Shown here piece after piece: positions 1 to 8,131 of a stretch of DNA of 64,000 bases; the first letter of the stretch is position 1; the number at the start of each line of letters is the position of its first letter. Origin of the DNA: Bacteroidota bacterium (GTDB lineage Bacteria > Bacteroidota > Ignavibacteria > Kryptoniales > JAKASW01); the NCBI GenBank assembly GCA_023480735.1, contig JAMCXB010000027.1, positions 62,001 to 126,000 on the forward strand, written 5' to 3'. The notes beneath the pieces were generated by a model that worked only from the letters and a program-made list of their open reading frames with translations, did no database searches and had not been told where the DNA came from. The position numbers were made by a program, and so were the translations under genes.

Positions 1-654
1 ATTGGCGCTTCCCAACTTCAACGGGCCCGTGAAATCAGCCCTGGCTTCCGCGTCGACTCTCGCATAGAGTTTCTCACCCAGCTGCGTGTCCAGTATTGCA
101 TCCACCTTAAACCCAAGACCCTGACATGAATAATTAGCCGTTTGGTCGGAATATGGAGTCGTAGTATTGAGACCGCCGAAATGATATCCCACTCCGCCGC
201 CAAATTGGATGTAGTAACCTTCACCGGCCACGACTCTCCTCAACATGATGGTCGGAAGGTAATACGAAAAATCAATCTGTTGTGAACCGAGTGTGCTGCC
301 GGTCGATACTGTCTTAGTGATATACCCGTATTCCAGGGCAATCGCCCAATCGCGAGAGATGAAATATTCACCGACCGCGACGAATTGAATTGCACTCTGG
401 TAAGATCCGAGCGGCATCGCACCCGGCGCGGCGAAATTCAGATACTTGCTAAGAGAAGGTGAGTTGAAGTATTCAAGCCCCAATCCGGCAGTCGCAGAAA
501 AAGGCTGCGCCGCCGCATTCCGGAAAGAGAAAAGCGAAATGAAAAGGACGACGACGGCCCAACCGGGTACAGACAATTCAGCTTCTCTAACGCGAACATT
601 TTCAGGCATGCGCGTTAATATTCCCAAGTTCACTTTGTGAAAGAGATCTCTCAT
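1..654 (-). CDS. Outer-membrane beta-barrel protein, C-terminus off the window
   Basis: This frame was read directly from the minus strand and stays open to the left edge, giving 218 residues. The start at 654 shares its A with the TGA of the upstream dehydrogenase gene (TGATG), which indicates translational coupling. A second in-frame ATG at 609 would leave a more typical signal peptide. A hydrophobic stretch (WAVVVLFISLFSF) ends in an alanine-rich cleavage-like site before QPFSATAGLGLEYF. The mature part alternates aromatic and polar residues, as in short outer-membrane barrels (FGGGVGYHFGG, IALEYGY). Barrel identity is inferred from this pattern; the exact family is unknown. Confidence 0.7.
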   Translation of the reverse strand, partial: MRDLFHKVNLGILTRMPENVRVREAELSVPGWAVVVLFISLFSFRNAAAQPFSATAGLGLEYFNSPSLSKYLNFAAPGAMPLGSYQSAIQFVAVGEYFISRDWAIALEYGYITKTVSTGSTLGSQQIDFSYYLPTIMLRRVVAGEGYYIQFGGGVGYHFGGLNTTTPYSDQTANYSCQGLGFKVDAILDTQLGEKLYARVDAEARADFTGPLKLGSAN

Positions 655-2849
655 CAAAATGACACCGGCTCACCGACAGACAGGGAAGTCAGAATTTTGA
701 AAGTTGTGAGTGTAGTGTTGATGAGTTCATCGAACGCGATCAGCGGGCGCCTGTCGGAGCTCAACGCTCGGATATAAAGGCTTATCTCGTTTGATATACC
801 CTTATCTAACCTGCCGGTGCCAATTTTCTTTTCAGCACCGTTCTTATAAAGATAAAGATGCTGGAAGTTATCGAGCACCGCAGACTGTCTACCCGAGGAG
901 ACCTCTACGCGTTCTTTCGGCAGGGCTGAATCTCCGTTCGCGAGGTAAGTAATCACCCCCAGGGAACCGTTTTTCATTCGCAGGCTGATATTCACGTTAT
1001 CGTTGTTGGTAATTGCAGAGCTATTCGCGGTAATTGACTCCGCAAATACCTTCTCAACTTGGGAGCCGGTCATGTACTGGATAAAATCTATGAAATGACA
1101 GACCTCCCCGACGATTCTGCCACCGCCCTCGACCGGGTCCTGAGTCCAGTGATTCTTAGGTAAGTATCCTGCATTGACTCGATAGTTCACGACCAGCGGC
1201 TCGGCGGATTGCCCGAAGAATTTCTTTAATTCCAGCGTCAGCGGAGCGAATCGGCGGTTGAACCCGACCATGAGTAACGGAGCGTCCTTTTCGTCACTGG
1301 CTTTATAAAAATCTTCGATCGACGCCAGTTCTTCCTCGTTCAGGGCCAGGGGTTTTTCGACGAAGACATTCTTCCCGGATTTGATTGCATCCACCACAAG
1401 AGATGCGTGCATATTGTGCCGCGTTGCGATGAACACGGTACCTATATCGTCGTTCGAGAAGACGTCATTGGCAACAGTCGTCACTGATCTGAATCCGAAC
1501 TGATTCTGGGCGGTTTTCGCGGTCACGCCGGAAGCCGTACAGACGGTGTTAAGAACGACTTCAGGGATTGCCTTCAGACTCGGGATCAAATTTCCCTGGG
1601 CAAAGCTTCCGGCGCCCACAAAACCAATAGTAAGCGGATTTTTCTTGAAGGCATCCCCCTTCGGACCGGAATAGCCGCTATCTCTCGCCTTGTCGGTAAC
1701 AGGCCTAGCCTTCAACTCTTCGGCTGCCTTCTCATACTCCAGAATAATCCCAACGTACTTCTCCGTTTTCTTCCCGCTAATCAGCCTGTAAGCCTGAGCA
1801 GCCTGGTCGATGGAGAAGCGATGCGTTGTCAGACTCCTTACATCTATCTTCTTCTCGCCGAGAAGGTGGACAAACTCTTTCATATTCCGGTTTTCTGTCC
1901 AACGAACGTACCCAATAGGGTAATCGTTTCCGCGTTCTTCGTAATTCGGATCGTATCTACCCGGTCCGTAGGATCGGGACAATTTGAACTCGAGTTCTTT
2001 CATGTAATACGGCGGACGCGGCATGTTCATCCCTGTGGCACCTATCATAACAATTCGCGACCTGTCTCTTGCCATCTCCCCCGCGAGGGCTACGGGATCG
2101 CTCGATCTGGTAGCAGCGGCAATAATAACAGCGTCTGCACCATAACCTTCGGTGAAGGAGAGGACCAGAGAGTTCACATCGGAGGAACGTTTGCACGCCT
2201 CATCGGCGCCAAGCTTCTTTGCCAATTCGACATTTTCTGGATCGACGTCGACTCCGAACACGCGACACCCATTTGCCCTCAGTATCTGGACCGCCAGGAG
2301 ACCGACAAGACCGAGCCCTATCACGACGACTTTTTCGCCCAGAGTAGGGTGCGTTTGTCTTACCCCTTGCATTGCAATTGCGCCGAGAGTCGCGTATGCG
2401 GCGTCGTCAAGCCCGACAGATGGCGGAAGTTTGACTGCGAGATTCTTCGGCACAAAAACGACATCTGCATGGACGGCGTAACCTGCACCCGCACAGGCAA
2501 CCATGTCGCCGGCCTTAAACTCAGAGACACTCGGATCGACCGCAAGCACAACGCCCGATGTACTGTAACCAAGCGGTTTCAGTGAACTCAGTTTGGACAT
2601 TACTTTCTTATATGTAGGTAGGAAACCGTTTTGCTTGATTTCCTGCAAGACTTTCCTGACATCATCCGGACGGGAGCGGGCTTTCTGCAGCATGCTCATC
2701 TTTCCCAAATCCACCGAACTCTTCTCAGTGCCGGCACTTATCAATGAGAAGTAATTCTTGACGAGAATACCGCCTGCTTTCATTGCCGGCGCCGGGAGAT
2801 TTTCCACCTTTATCTCTCCGGTCTTCATGTTTTGAACGACTTGTTTCAT
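654..2849 (-). CDS. Bi-domain oxidoreductase: MDR dehydrogenase fused to Gfo/Idh/MocA
   Basis: A 731-residue fusion. Residues 1-370 form a medium-chain, alcohol-dehydrogenase-like domain with the nucleotide-binding motif GLGLVG at 178-183. No structural-zinc cysteine cluster is visible. Residues 406-731 form a Gfo/Idh/MocA domain with a second Rossmann motif (GAGSFAQG, 412-419) and the family signature EKP at 498-500. Proteins with this two-domain layout are known, often near sugar or cell-surface genes; their substrates are mostly unestablished. The gene starts 8 bases after the lutC stop and overlaps the barrel gene by one base, so it appears to belong to the lut transcript. Assignment to two dehydrogenase folds is firm; the substrate is unknown. 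Confidence 0.88.
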   Translation of the reverse strand: MKQVVQNMKTGEIKVENLPAPAMKAGGILVKNYFSLISAGTEKSSVDLGKMSMLQKARSRPDDVRKVLQEIKQNGFLPTYKKVMSKLSSLKPLGYSTSGVVLAVDPSVSEFKAGDMVACAGAGYAVHADVVFVPKNLAVKLPPSVGLDDAAYATLGAIAMQGVRQTHPTLGEKVVVIGLGLVGLLAVQILRANGCRVFGVDVDPENVELAKKLGADEACKRSSDVNSLVLSFTEGYGADAVIIAAATRSSDPVALAGEMARDRSRIVMIGATGMNMPRPPYYMKELEFKLSRSYGPGRYDPNYEERGNDYPIGYVRWTENRNMKEFVHLLGEKKIDVRSLTTHRFSIDQAAQAYRLISGKKTEKYVGIILEYEKAAEELKARPVTDKARDSGYSGPKGDAFKKNPLTIGFVGAGSFAQGNLIPSLKAIPEVVLNTVCTASGVTAKTAQNQFGFRSVTTVANDVFSNDDIGTVFIATRHNMHASLVVDAIKSGKNVFVEKPLALNEEELASIEDFYKASDEKDAPLLMVGFNRRFAPLTLELKKFFGQSAEPLVVNYRVNAGYLPKNHWTQDPVEGGGRIVGEVCHFIDFIQYMTGSQVEKVFAESITANSSAITNNDNVNISLRMKNGSLGVITYLANGDSALPKERVEVSSGRQSAVLDNFQHLYLYKNGAEKKIGTGRLDKGISNEISLYIRALSSDRRPLIAFDELINTTLTTFKILTSLSVGEPVSF

Positions 2850-2857
2850 CAGCCCCC

Positions 2858-3511
2858 TTACTCCTTATGGAAAATCACATAAACTTCCTTTGGTCCATGA
2901 ACACCTGTCACCAATTCTTTTTCGATATCAGCCGTACGGCTAGGGCCCGTAACAAGAAAAAGGTTGCTCCCCCCGGCATCGCGGAACTTCTCTGTAAATA
3001 GCTCGTCCAGCGAGGCGATCAGTCGGGCAGGCTCTGTGATAACAAACAGTCTTGTCGCGAGAGCTGCCGGCAGACGCATGTTGTTTCGAAGAACAATCGT
3101 CCCAGTCTCCGCTATGCATGCGGCGCAGGGCAGTATCGCCGAGCCGAACGCCGCAACGTCGCGCTTATCATAACCATTTTCGAAGTCGGTAGACAGCTTG
3201 TAGGCTCTTGTGCTCTTCAGTTCGGAAAGAGCGCGATCATACTTTTCCCTGATCTCATCATACAGGAAGACGCCGGCATCATCAGTGATATGTTCCAACA
3301 GGAAGTCAGAGATACCCTGATAGTCGCTGAAGACATACGCCTCTCCACCCAGTTTGACCAATTCGTCGCTGAACTTCTCGAAGCGCATTTGAAAATCTGC
3401 GAAGAGTGGTGTATTGAGCGGAGACCTGCCATCTCTCTCGGTATCAGAATGTTGATCTTTTCTTAAGCCACGCCTGATCGCAGCAAAAATTTTCTCCCTG
3501 TCGTCTTCCAT
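2858..3511 (-). CDS. lutC: Lactate utilization protein C (LUD domain)
   Basis: LutC works with LutA and LutB to oxidise L-lactate to pyruvate. The frame extends 78 bases further upstream into lutB, but the start at 3511 (MEDDREKIFAAIRRGL) is preferred because it sits in a TGATG overlap with the lutB stop and gives 218 residues, close to the usual size. The LUD-type core is visible in the stretch with the CIAETGTIVLRNN segment, followed by a conserved C-terminal part (LVTGPSRTADIE, KEVYVIFHKE). It is the third gene of a lutA-lutB-lutC run. Confidence 0.9.
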   Translation of the reverse strand: MEDDREKIFAAIRRGLRKDQHSDTERDGRSPLNTPLFADFQMRFEKFSDELVKLGGEAYVFSDYQGISDFLLEHITDDAGVFLYDEIREKYDRALSELKSTRAYKLSTDFENGYDKRDVAAFGSAILPCAACIAETGTIVLRNNMRLPAALATRLFVITEPARLIASLDELFTEKFRDAGGSNLFLVTGPSRTADIEKELVTGVHGPKEVYVIFHKE

Positions 3512-4893
3512 CAATTGAGCTTCCCGGATTTGTACATTTCCCTGAAAGATTGAGAAGGAAACTCGGGGAGATCCCGGTAATCCGTCCATTGCTTCATCAT
3601 TCGTCTAACGAGAGCTGACTTGGAGAACATGCGCGCAAACCTTCCCATCATTCGGTAGCGGCCCGGCCTCAGCATCGTTTTCCTGTAGTTTTTGAATAGA
3701 AATCTTTCAATTCTGGATTTTTTGGCCGCAACGATCTCGTTCCGGAGCGACAGCAGCTGATGATGAATCTCAATCCCGACCGGACACACCTCCGTGCAAT
3801 TACCGCAAAGGGAAGAGGCAAACGGCAGATCGGGGGCATTCTTTTCTCCAAAATACATCGGCGTCACCAGCGAACCGATCGGGCCAGGGTACACAGAACC
3901 ATAGGCGTGACCTCCGATGTTCCGATAAACCGGGCAAACATTCAGGCATGCTCCGCATCGAATGCAGTTAAGTACTTCCTGATGCTCCGTGCCGAGGAGG
4001 CTGCTTCTACCATTGTCCACGAGAACTATATGTACCTCTCGAGGACCATCTTTTTCTTCCTCTCTCCTGGGTCCGCGGAGGACAGAAACATAACTTGTCA
4101 ACTTCTGGCCGGTGCTGCTGCGAGCGAGAAGTCTCATAAAGATTCGCAGGTCGGAGAACTTCGGAATGACCTTTTCTATGCCCGTGACTACCACGTGAAT
4201 ATCGGTCGATGAAGTCGACAGCCTTGCATTACCTTCGTTTTCCACTATGACCGCATCGCCGGTCTCGGCGATCAGGAAATTGGCACCTGAAATCCCCATG
4301 TTGGCTGATAGGAATTTCTCTCGCAGCACTCTTCTCGCTTCAGCAGTCAGGAACTTTGGATCATTGTTCATCTCGGTTCCAATCTTATCATGGAAGAGTT
4401 GTGCAATTTCCGTCCGAGACTTATGTATGGCCGGTGTAGTTATGTGGGAAGGTTTCTCTTTAGCCAGCTGCACGATGTACTCCCCGAGGTCGGTTTCGAC
4501 AGTCTCGATCCCTTTCCCTGAAAGGAATGGGACTAATTCAATTTCCTCGGTTACCATCGACTTGGATTTAACGATGAGGTTGACGTTGTTTTTCATGGCA
4601 ACGTCAAGAACATAAGCCCGTGCCTTCTCGGGGGTCTCCGCATAGAAAATCTTGCAGCCATTTTCCCGAGCATGGTCTTCAAATTGCGACAGAAGTTGGT
4701 TGAGGTGGGAAACCGACTCCTCGCGTATCATCTTTGCCTGCTTCCGCAAAAATTCGAAGTCGACTTCCTTGAAAGACTCCCCGCGACTGTCCACGGCCTG
4801 AAGTGTGGCTTTGCTGAGATTCGCACGAAGCTGGTCGTTGACGATTTGCTTCTTGTAAAGCTCTTTGAAATGTCTGGCTTCTATTTCGGTCAT
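3511..4893 (-). CDS. lutB: Lactate utilization iron-sulfur protein B
   Basis: A 460-residue LutB: an N-terminal LUD-like region (about 1-300) followed by a ferredoxin-like double-cluster region. Cluster 1 ligands are C310, C313, C316 and C320 (CIRCGACLNVCP). A second set is C363, C366 and C370 (CGNCTEVCP). The family carries electrons from lactate oxidation together with LutA. The start at 4893 overlaps the lutA stop by four bases (ATGA), and the end overlaps the lutC start, so the three proteins are probably made in a fixed ratio. The length matches the family. Confidence 0.93.
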   Translation of the reverse strand: MTEIEARHFKELYKKQIVNDQLRANLSKATLQAVDSRGESFKEVDFEFLRKQAKMIREESVSHLNQLLSQFEDHARENGCKIFYAETPEKARAYVLDVAMKNNVNLIVKSKSMVTEEIELVPFLSGKGIETVETDLGEYIVQLAKEKPSHITTPAIHKSRTEIAQLFHDKIGTEMNNDPKFLTAEARRVLREKFLSANMGISGANFLIAETGDAVIVENEGNARLSTSSTDIHVVVTGIEKVIPKFSDLRIFMRLLARSSTGQKLTSYVSVLRGPRREEEKDGPREVHIVLVDNGRSSLLGTEHQEVLNCIRCGACLNVCPVYRNIGGHAYGSVYPGPIGSLVTPMYFGEKNAPDLPFASSLCGNCTEVCPVGIEIHHQLLSLRNEIVAAKKSRIERFLFKNYRKTMLRPGRYRMMGRFARMFSKSALVRRMMKQWTDYRDLPEFPSQSFREMYKSGKLN

Positions 4894-5681
4894 GAGATGC
4901 TTTCCGCCATTATTTCGGCGATGTGTGCAAACCGTTGATTAAATCCTTCCCGCTTAGCCCGGCCCTGCAGATGCATTAAGCAGCTTGTGTCCGTCGACAC
5001 AAGAATGTCTGCCTTAGTCTGACTGAAGTTTTTCAGCTTTTCATCTGCCATTGCAACCGATATTTCAGGGAACTTGACCGAAAACGTCCCGCCGAATCCA
5101 CAGCAGACCTCATTGTACGGGAGTTCGACAAGCTTCAGTCCATCGATTCTTCTGAGGATATTCCTCGGCCCATCTTTTATTCCAAGCTCTCTGAGACCAT
5201 GACACGAATCGTGGAATGATACAATTGCATTCAGTTTGCCGCTGAATTTCTCGACGCCCACAACATTATTTATAAATTCTGTCAACTCAAAAGTCCGGGT
5301 CGCAAACTCTGCTGCGACTTGACTATACCGTTGATCGGTCTCAAGGAGTCCCGGATAGAAGTTTCGTATCATTGCAACGCATGATCCCGAAGGACCGACT
5401 GCATAATCGCGCTTGAGGTCAAATTCACTCTCGGTTTTTCCCAGGCTCGTTGAGTAATGATTCCTGGTAGGACTGTTGGGCATGAAGGAATTTATCTGAT
5501 GCATCGCCATCAGTCGCGCCTCATCAAAGTAACCCGAGTTGTAAGCAGGTTGACCGCAGCAGGTCTGATCACCAGGGAACAAGACCTCGCAGCCGAGATG
5601 CTGAAGCACTTTTAAAGTGCTCACGGCAACGTTAGGGAAAAGCTGATCGACGAAACATGGGACAAAGAGAAAAACGCGCAT
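4890..5681 (-). CDS. lutA: Lactate utilization protein A, CCG-domain oxidoreductase subunit
   Basis: A 263-residue protein with the duplicated cysteine-rich CCG domains of LutA/GlpC/HdrB-type subunits: CCG at 41-43, SGSC at 98-101, CH at 160-161 and CCGFGG at 193-198. In this family these ligands hold an unusual iron-sulfur cluster. The chain has a stretch around 68-90, between the first CCG and SGSC, that looks like an insertion compared with the usual roughly 240-residue LutA. There is no Shine-Dalgarno sequence before the ATG, and a good promoter lies only 12 bases upstream, so the message may be leaderless. First gene of the lut operon, divergent from dnaK. Confidence 0.9.
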   Translation of the reverse strand: MRVFLFVPCFVDQLFPNVAVSTLKVLQHLGCEVLFPGDQTCCGQPAYNSGYFDEARLMAMHQINSFMPNSPTRNHYSTSLGKTESEFDLKRDYAVGPSGSCVAMIRNFYPGLLETDQRYSQVAAEFATRTFELTEFINNVVGVEKFSGKLNAIVSFHDSCHGLRELGIKDGPRNILRRIDGLKLVELPYNEVCCGFGGTFSVKFPEISVAMADEKLKNFSQTKADILVSTDTSCLMHLQGRAKREGFNQRFAHIAEIMAESIS

Positions 5682-5693
5682 TTTAGTTGAAAA

Positions 5694-5722
5694 AATATAA
5701 ACCCGATTGAGGGAAAATTCAA
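5694..5722 (-). promoter_or_regulatory. Predicted sigma70-type promoter of lutA
   Basis: Read on the minus strand: a -35 box TTGAAT (5722-5717), a 17-base spacer and a -10 box TATATT (5699-5694). The lutA ATG begins 12 bases after the -10 box, so transcription would start within about 5-6 bases of the start codon. Confidence 0.6.
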
Positions 5723-6080
5723 TTTAGATTCGCTTGAAAAAGAAGAATGTTCATTTCTTGCATGAAGACTGCCTGGCTCCACTCAAACTGCTGTGAATCT
5801 TCGCGACAGATACCCATCTATCTTCGATTCTACGCGGAAATCTGCTGTGCAGATTGACTCTGTAAAGATTACAGGAACAAGCGGCCTCGTGTTTTGCCGG
5901 TATGCACCGATCACCAATAGTGCCAATCCTGTCGCCTCTGCCAATCTGGCAGCGTTTTGTAACGAATTGACAAAAGAGAAACTGGAAATTATTCCCAATC
6001 AATGTAAATCGCCTGTAAACCGCCTCCTTTTCGCGGCATAGCGATTGCAGGTTTCAAGAAAGTAATGAAAAGAAACAATC
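5723..6080. other. Divergent intergenic region lutA/dnaK, no gene recognised
   Basis: Together with the flanking promoter bases this is a gap of 420 bases. Open frames of 70-83 codons exist on both strands over the same bases, but none has a convincing ribosome site or recognisable protein. No CIRCE inverted repeat (TTAGCACTC/GAGTGCTAA) was seen. The region probably only carries promoter and leader sequence for dnaK and lutA. Confidence 0.5.
5967..5995 (+). promoter_or_regulatory. Candidate promoter upstream of dnaK
   Basis: A perfect -35 hexamer TTGACA at 5967-5972 is followed after 17 bases by TATTCC (5990-5995), a weak -10 match. The dnaK start lies about 106 bases downstream. Plausible but weak. 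Confidence 0.3.
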
Positions 6081-6101
6081 TAAGTAAAGGAGAGATATGA
6101 A

Positions 6102-8021
6102 ATGGGAAAAATTATTGGAATTGATCTAGGCACTACTAATTCTTGCGTGGCAGTGATGGAAGGGAACACGCCAACTGTCATAGCCAATTCCGAGGGAGCG
6201 CGAACGACTCCATCGGTAGTAGCACAATCGAAGACAGGCGAGTGGCTCGTCGGAGCACCGGCGAAACGCCAGGCGATAACGAATCCGACAAATACCGTCT
6301 CGTCGATCAAGAGGTTCATGGGCCGTTTTTACAACGAGGTTACCGAAGAAATGTCTCGTGTTCCATACAAGGTAGTGCGCGGACCCAACGATTCGGCACG
6401 TGTTGAAATGGGAGGGAGACAATATTCTCCGCCCGAAATCAGTGCGATGATTCTGCAGAAGATGAAGCAAACCGCTGAGGACTACCTTGGCGAGAAAATA
6501 ACCGAGGCGGTGGTCACCGTCCCGGCTTACTTTAACGATGCACAGCGCCAGGCGACGAAAGAAGCGGGCGAGATTGCCGGGTTGAACGTCCGGAGAATCA
6601 TAAACGAACCTACTGCTGCTGCCCTTGCATATGGGCTGGATAAGAAGAACAGGAATTTGAAAGTCGCCGTTTACGATCTGGGTGGAGGAACCTTCGACAT
6701 TTCCATCCTGGAGCTCGGAGAAGGCGTGTTCGAAGTCAAATCGACGAATGGTGACACACATCTTGGTGGTGACGATTTTGACATGAAGATAATGGACTTC
6801 ATCGCTGATGAGTTTAACAGGAATGAGAGGATCGATTTGAGAAAAGATCCGATGGCGCTGCAGAGACTTAAGGAGGCGGCTGAAAAGGCGAAGATGGAGC
6901 TTTCTTCACAGCTTCAGACCGAGGTCAACCTCCCCTTCATCACTGCAACTGCCGACGGGCCCAAACATCTTAACCTTGTTCTGACGCGCGCCAAACTCGA
7001 ACAGCTTGTGGACGACCTGGTCCAAAGAACCGTTCTGCCAGTTAGAAAAGCCCTGGAAGATGCCAAGCTAACGCCGTCGGAGATCGACGAGGTTATTCTC
7101 GTTGGCGGCATGACAAGAATGCCGAAGGTTCAGGAAGTAGTAAAGAGTTTCTTTAACAGAGAGCCGCACAAAGGAGTGAATCCGGACGAAGTAGTAGCGG
7201 TCGGCGCAAGCATACAGGGCGCGGTCCTGACCGGTGATATCAAAGACGTACTTCTTCTCGATGTCACTCCGCTGTCGCTCGGTATCGAGACGCTGGGCGG
7301 AGTCATGACGGCACTTATTCCGGCTAACACGACTATCCCAACCCGAAAGAGCGAGATATTCTCCACTGCGGCTGACAACCAGACCTCAGTCGAGATCCAT
7401 GTGCTCCAGGGTGAACGGCCGATGGCGCTGGACAATCGAACTCTGGGAAGGTTTATTCTTGATGGTCTTCCGCCAGCCCCGCGAGGGATACCTCAAATCG
7501 AAGTAACTTTTGACATTGATGCCAACGGCATTCTTCATGTATCTGCCAAAGATAAGGCAACCTCTAAGGAACAGAGCATCCGGATTACTTCGTCGAGCGG
7601 TTTGAGCCGGGAGGAAATTGAGCGTATGAAGAAAACCGCAGAGGAACACGCCGCGGAAGATAAGAGCAGGCGTGAAGAGGTCGAAACCAGGAACCAAGCC
7701 GACAATCTGGTTTTCCAGAGCAGGAAGCAGCTTCAAGAATTCGGCGACAAGATACCAGCCGATAAGAAGAAACCTCTTGAGGATGCCATCCAGAAGCTCG
7801 AAACATCCGCAAAGACGGCATCGATTGCCGAGCTGAAGTCTGAAATTGAAGCCTTGAACAAGGTCTGGAGTGAAGCTGCAACGTACATGTATCAGCAGCA
7901 GGCACAATCCTCGGCACAAGGCGAGGCGCAGAACGGCGGCGGACAACAAGGCCAGGCTGAAACCAAGGGAACTGCAGAGAATGCAGACTACGAGATAATC
8001 GATGATAAGGACAAGAAGTAG
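6102..8021 (+). CDS. dnaK: Hsp70 chaperone DnaK
   Basis: A 639-residue Hsp70. The ATPase domain opens with [16 protein letters not shown] and carries the phosphate loop DLGGGTFD and the adenosine-site segment VGGMTRMP. The substrate-binding domain follows at about 390-510, then a helical lid and a low-complexity Gln/Gly tail ending EIIDDKDKK. The start is fixed by AGGAGAG at 6088-6094, seven bases before ATG 6102. An out-of-frame ATG lies at 6096. No grpE or dnaJ is adjacent; clpB follows after 110 bases, so the pair probably forms a disaggregation module expressed under stress. Confidence 0.98.
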   Translation: MGKIIGIDLGTTNSCVAVMEGNTPTVIANSEGARTTPSVVAQSKTGEWLVGAPAKRQAITNPTNTVSSIKRFMGRFYNEVTEEMSRVPYKVVRGPNDSARVEMGGRQYSPPEISAMILQKMKQTAEDYLGEKITEAVVTVPAYFNDAQRQATKEAGEIAGLNVRRIINEPTAAALAYGLDKKNRNLKVAVYDLGGGTFDISILELGEGVFEVKSTNGDTHLGGDDFDMKIMDFIADEFNRNERIDLRKDPMALQRLKEAAEKAKMELSSQLQTEVNLPFITATADGPKHLNLVLTRAKLEQLVDDLVQRTVLPVRKALEDAKLTPSEIDEVILVGGMTRMPKVQEVVKSFFNREPHKGVNPDEVVAVGASIQGAVLTGDIKDVLLLDVTPLSLGIETLGGVMTALIPANTTIPTRKSEIFSTAADNQTSVEIHVLQGERPMALDNRTLGRFILDGLPPAPRGIPQIEVTFDIDANGILHVSAKDKATSKEQSIRITSSSGLSREEIERMKKTAEEHAAEDKSRREEVETRNQADNLVFQSRKQLQEFGDKIPADKKKPLEDAIQKLETSAKTASIAELKSEIEALNKVWSEAATYMYQQQAQSSAQGEAQNGGGQQGQAETKGTAENADYEIIDDKDKK

Positions 8022-8030
8022 ATAGCATGA

Positions 8031-8066
8031 GGCGGTCGTCCAGAAACGATCTTTTGGATGACCGCC
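8031..8066 (+). terminator. Hairpin between dnaK and clpB
   Basis: An 11-base stem (8031-8041 with 8056-8066, one G-T pair) around a 14-base loop, just after the dnaK stop. The following bases are T-rich but interrupted, so it may be an attenuator or message-stabilising stem rather than a full terminator. Confidence 0.5.
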
Positions 8067-8131
8067 GTGTTGTATTTGTTCGAAAGGATATGCAGTGTTG
8101 GGAAGTCCTTTGAACGGAGAGGAATAATGAA

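Noticed and set aside
1821-2585. A 254-codon open frame on the plus strand
   Set aside because: It is antisense to the bi-domain oxidoreductase, whose motifs are clear; the antisense protein shows no family and no ribosome site.
5793-6041. Small frames of 70-83 codons on both strands between lutA and dnaK
   Set aside because: They overlap each other, lack ribosome sites and resemble nothing; more likely promoter and leader DNA.
5682-6101. CIRCE heat-shock operator before dnaK
   Set aside because: Searched for the TTAGCACTC/GAGTGCTAA inverted repeat and did not find it.
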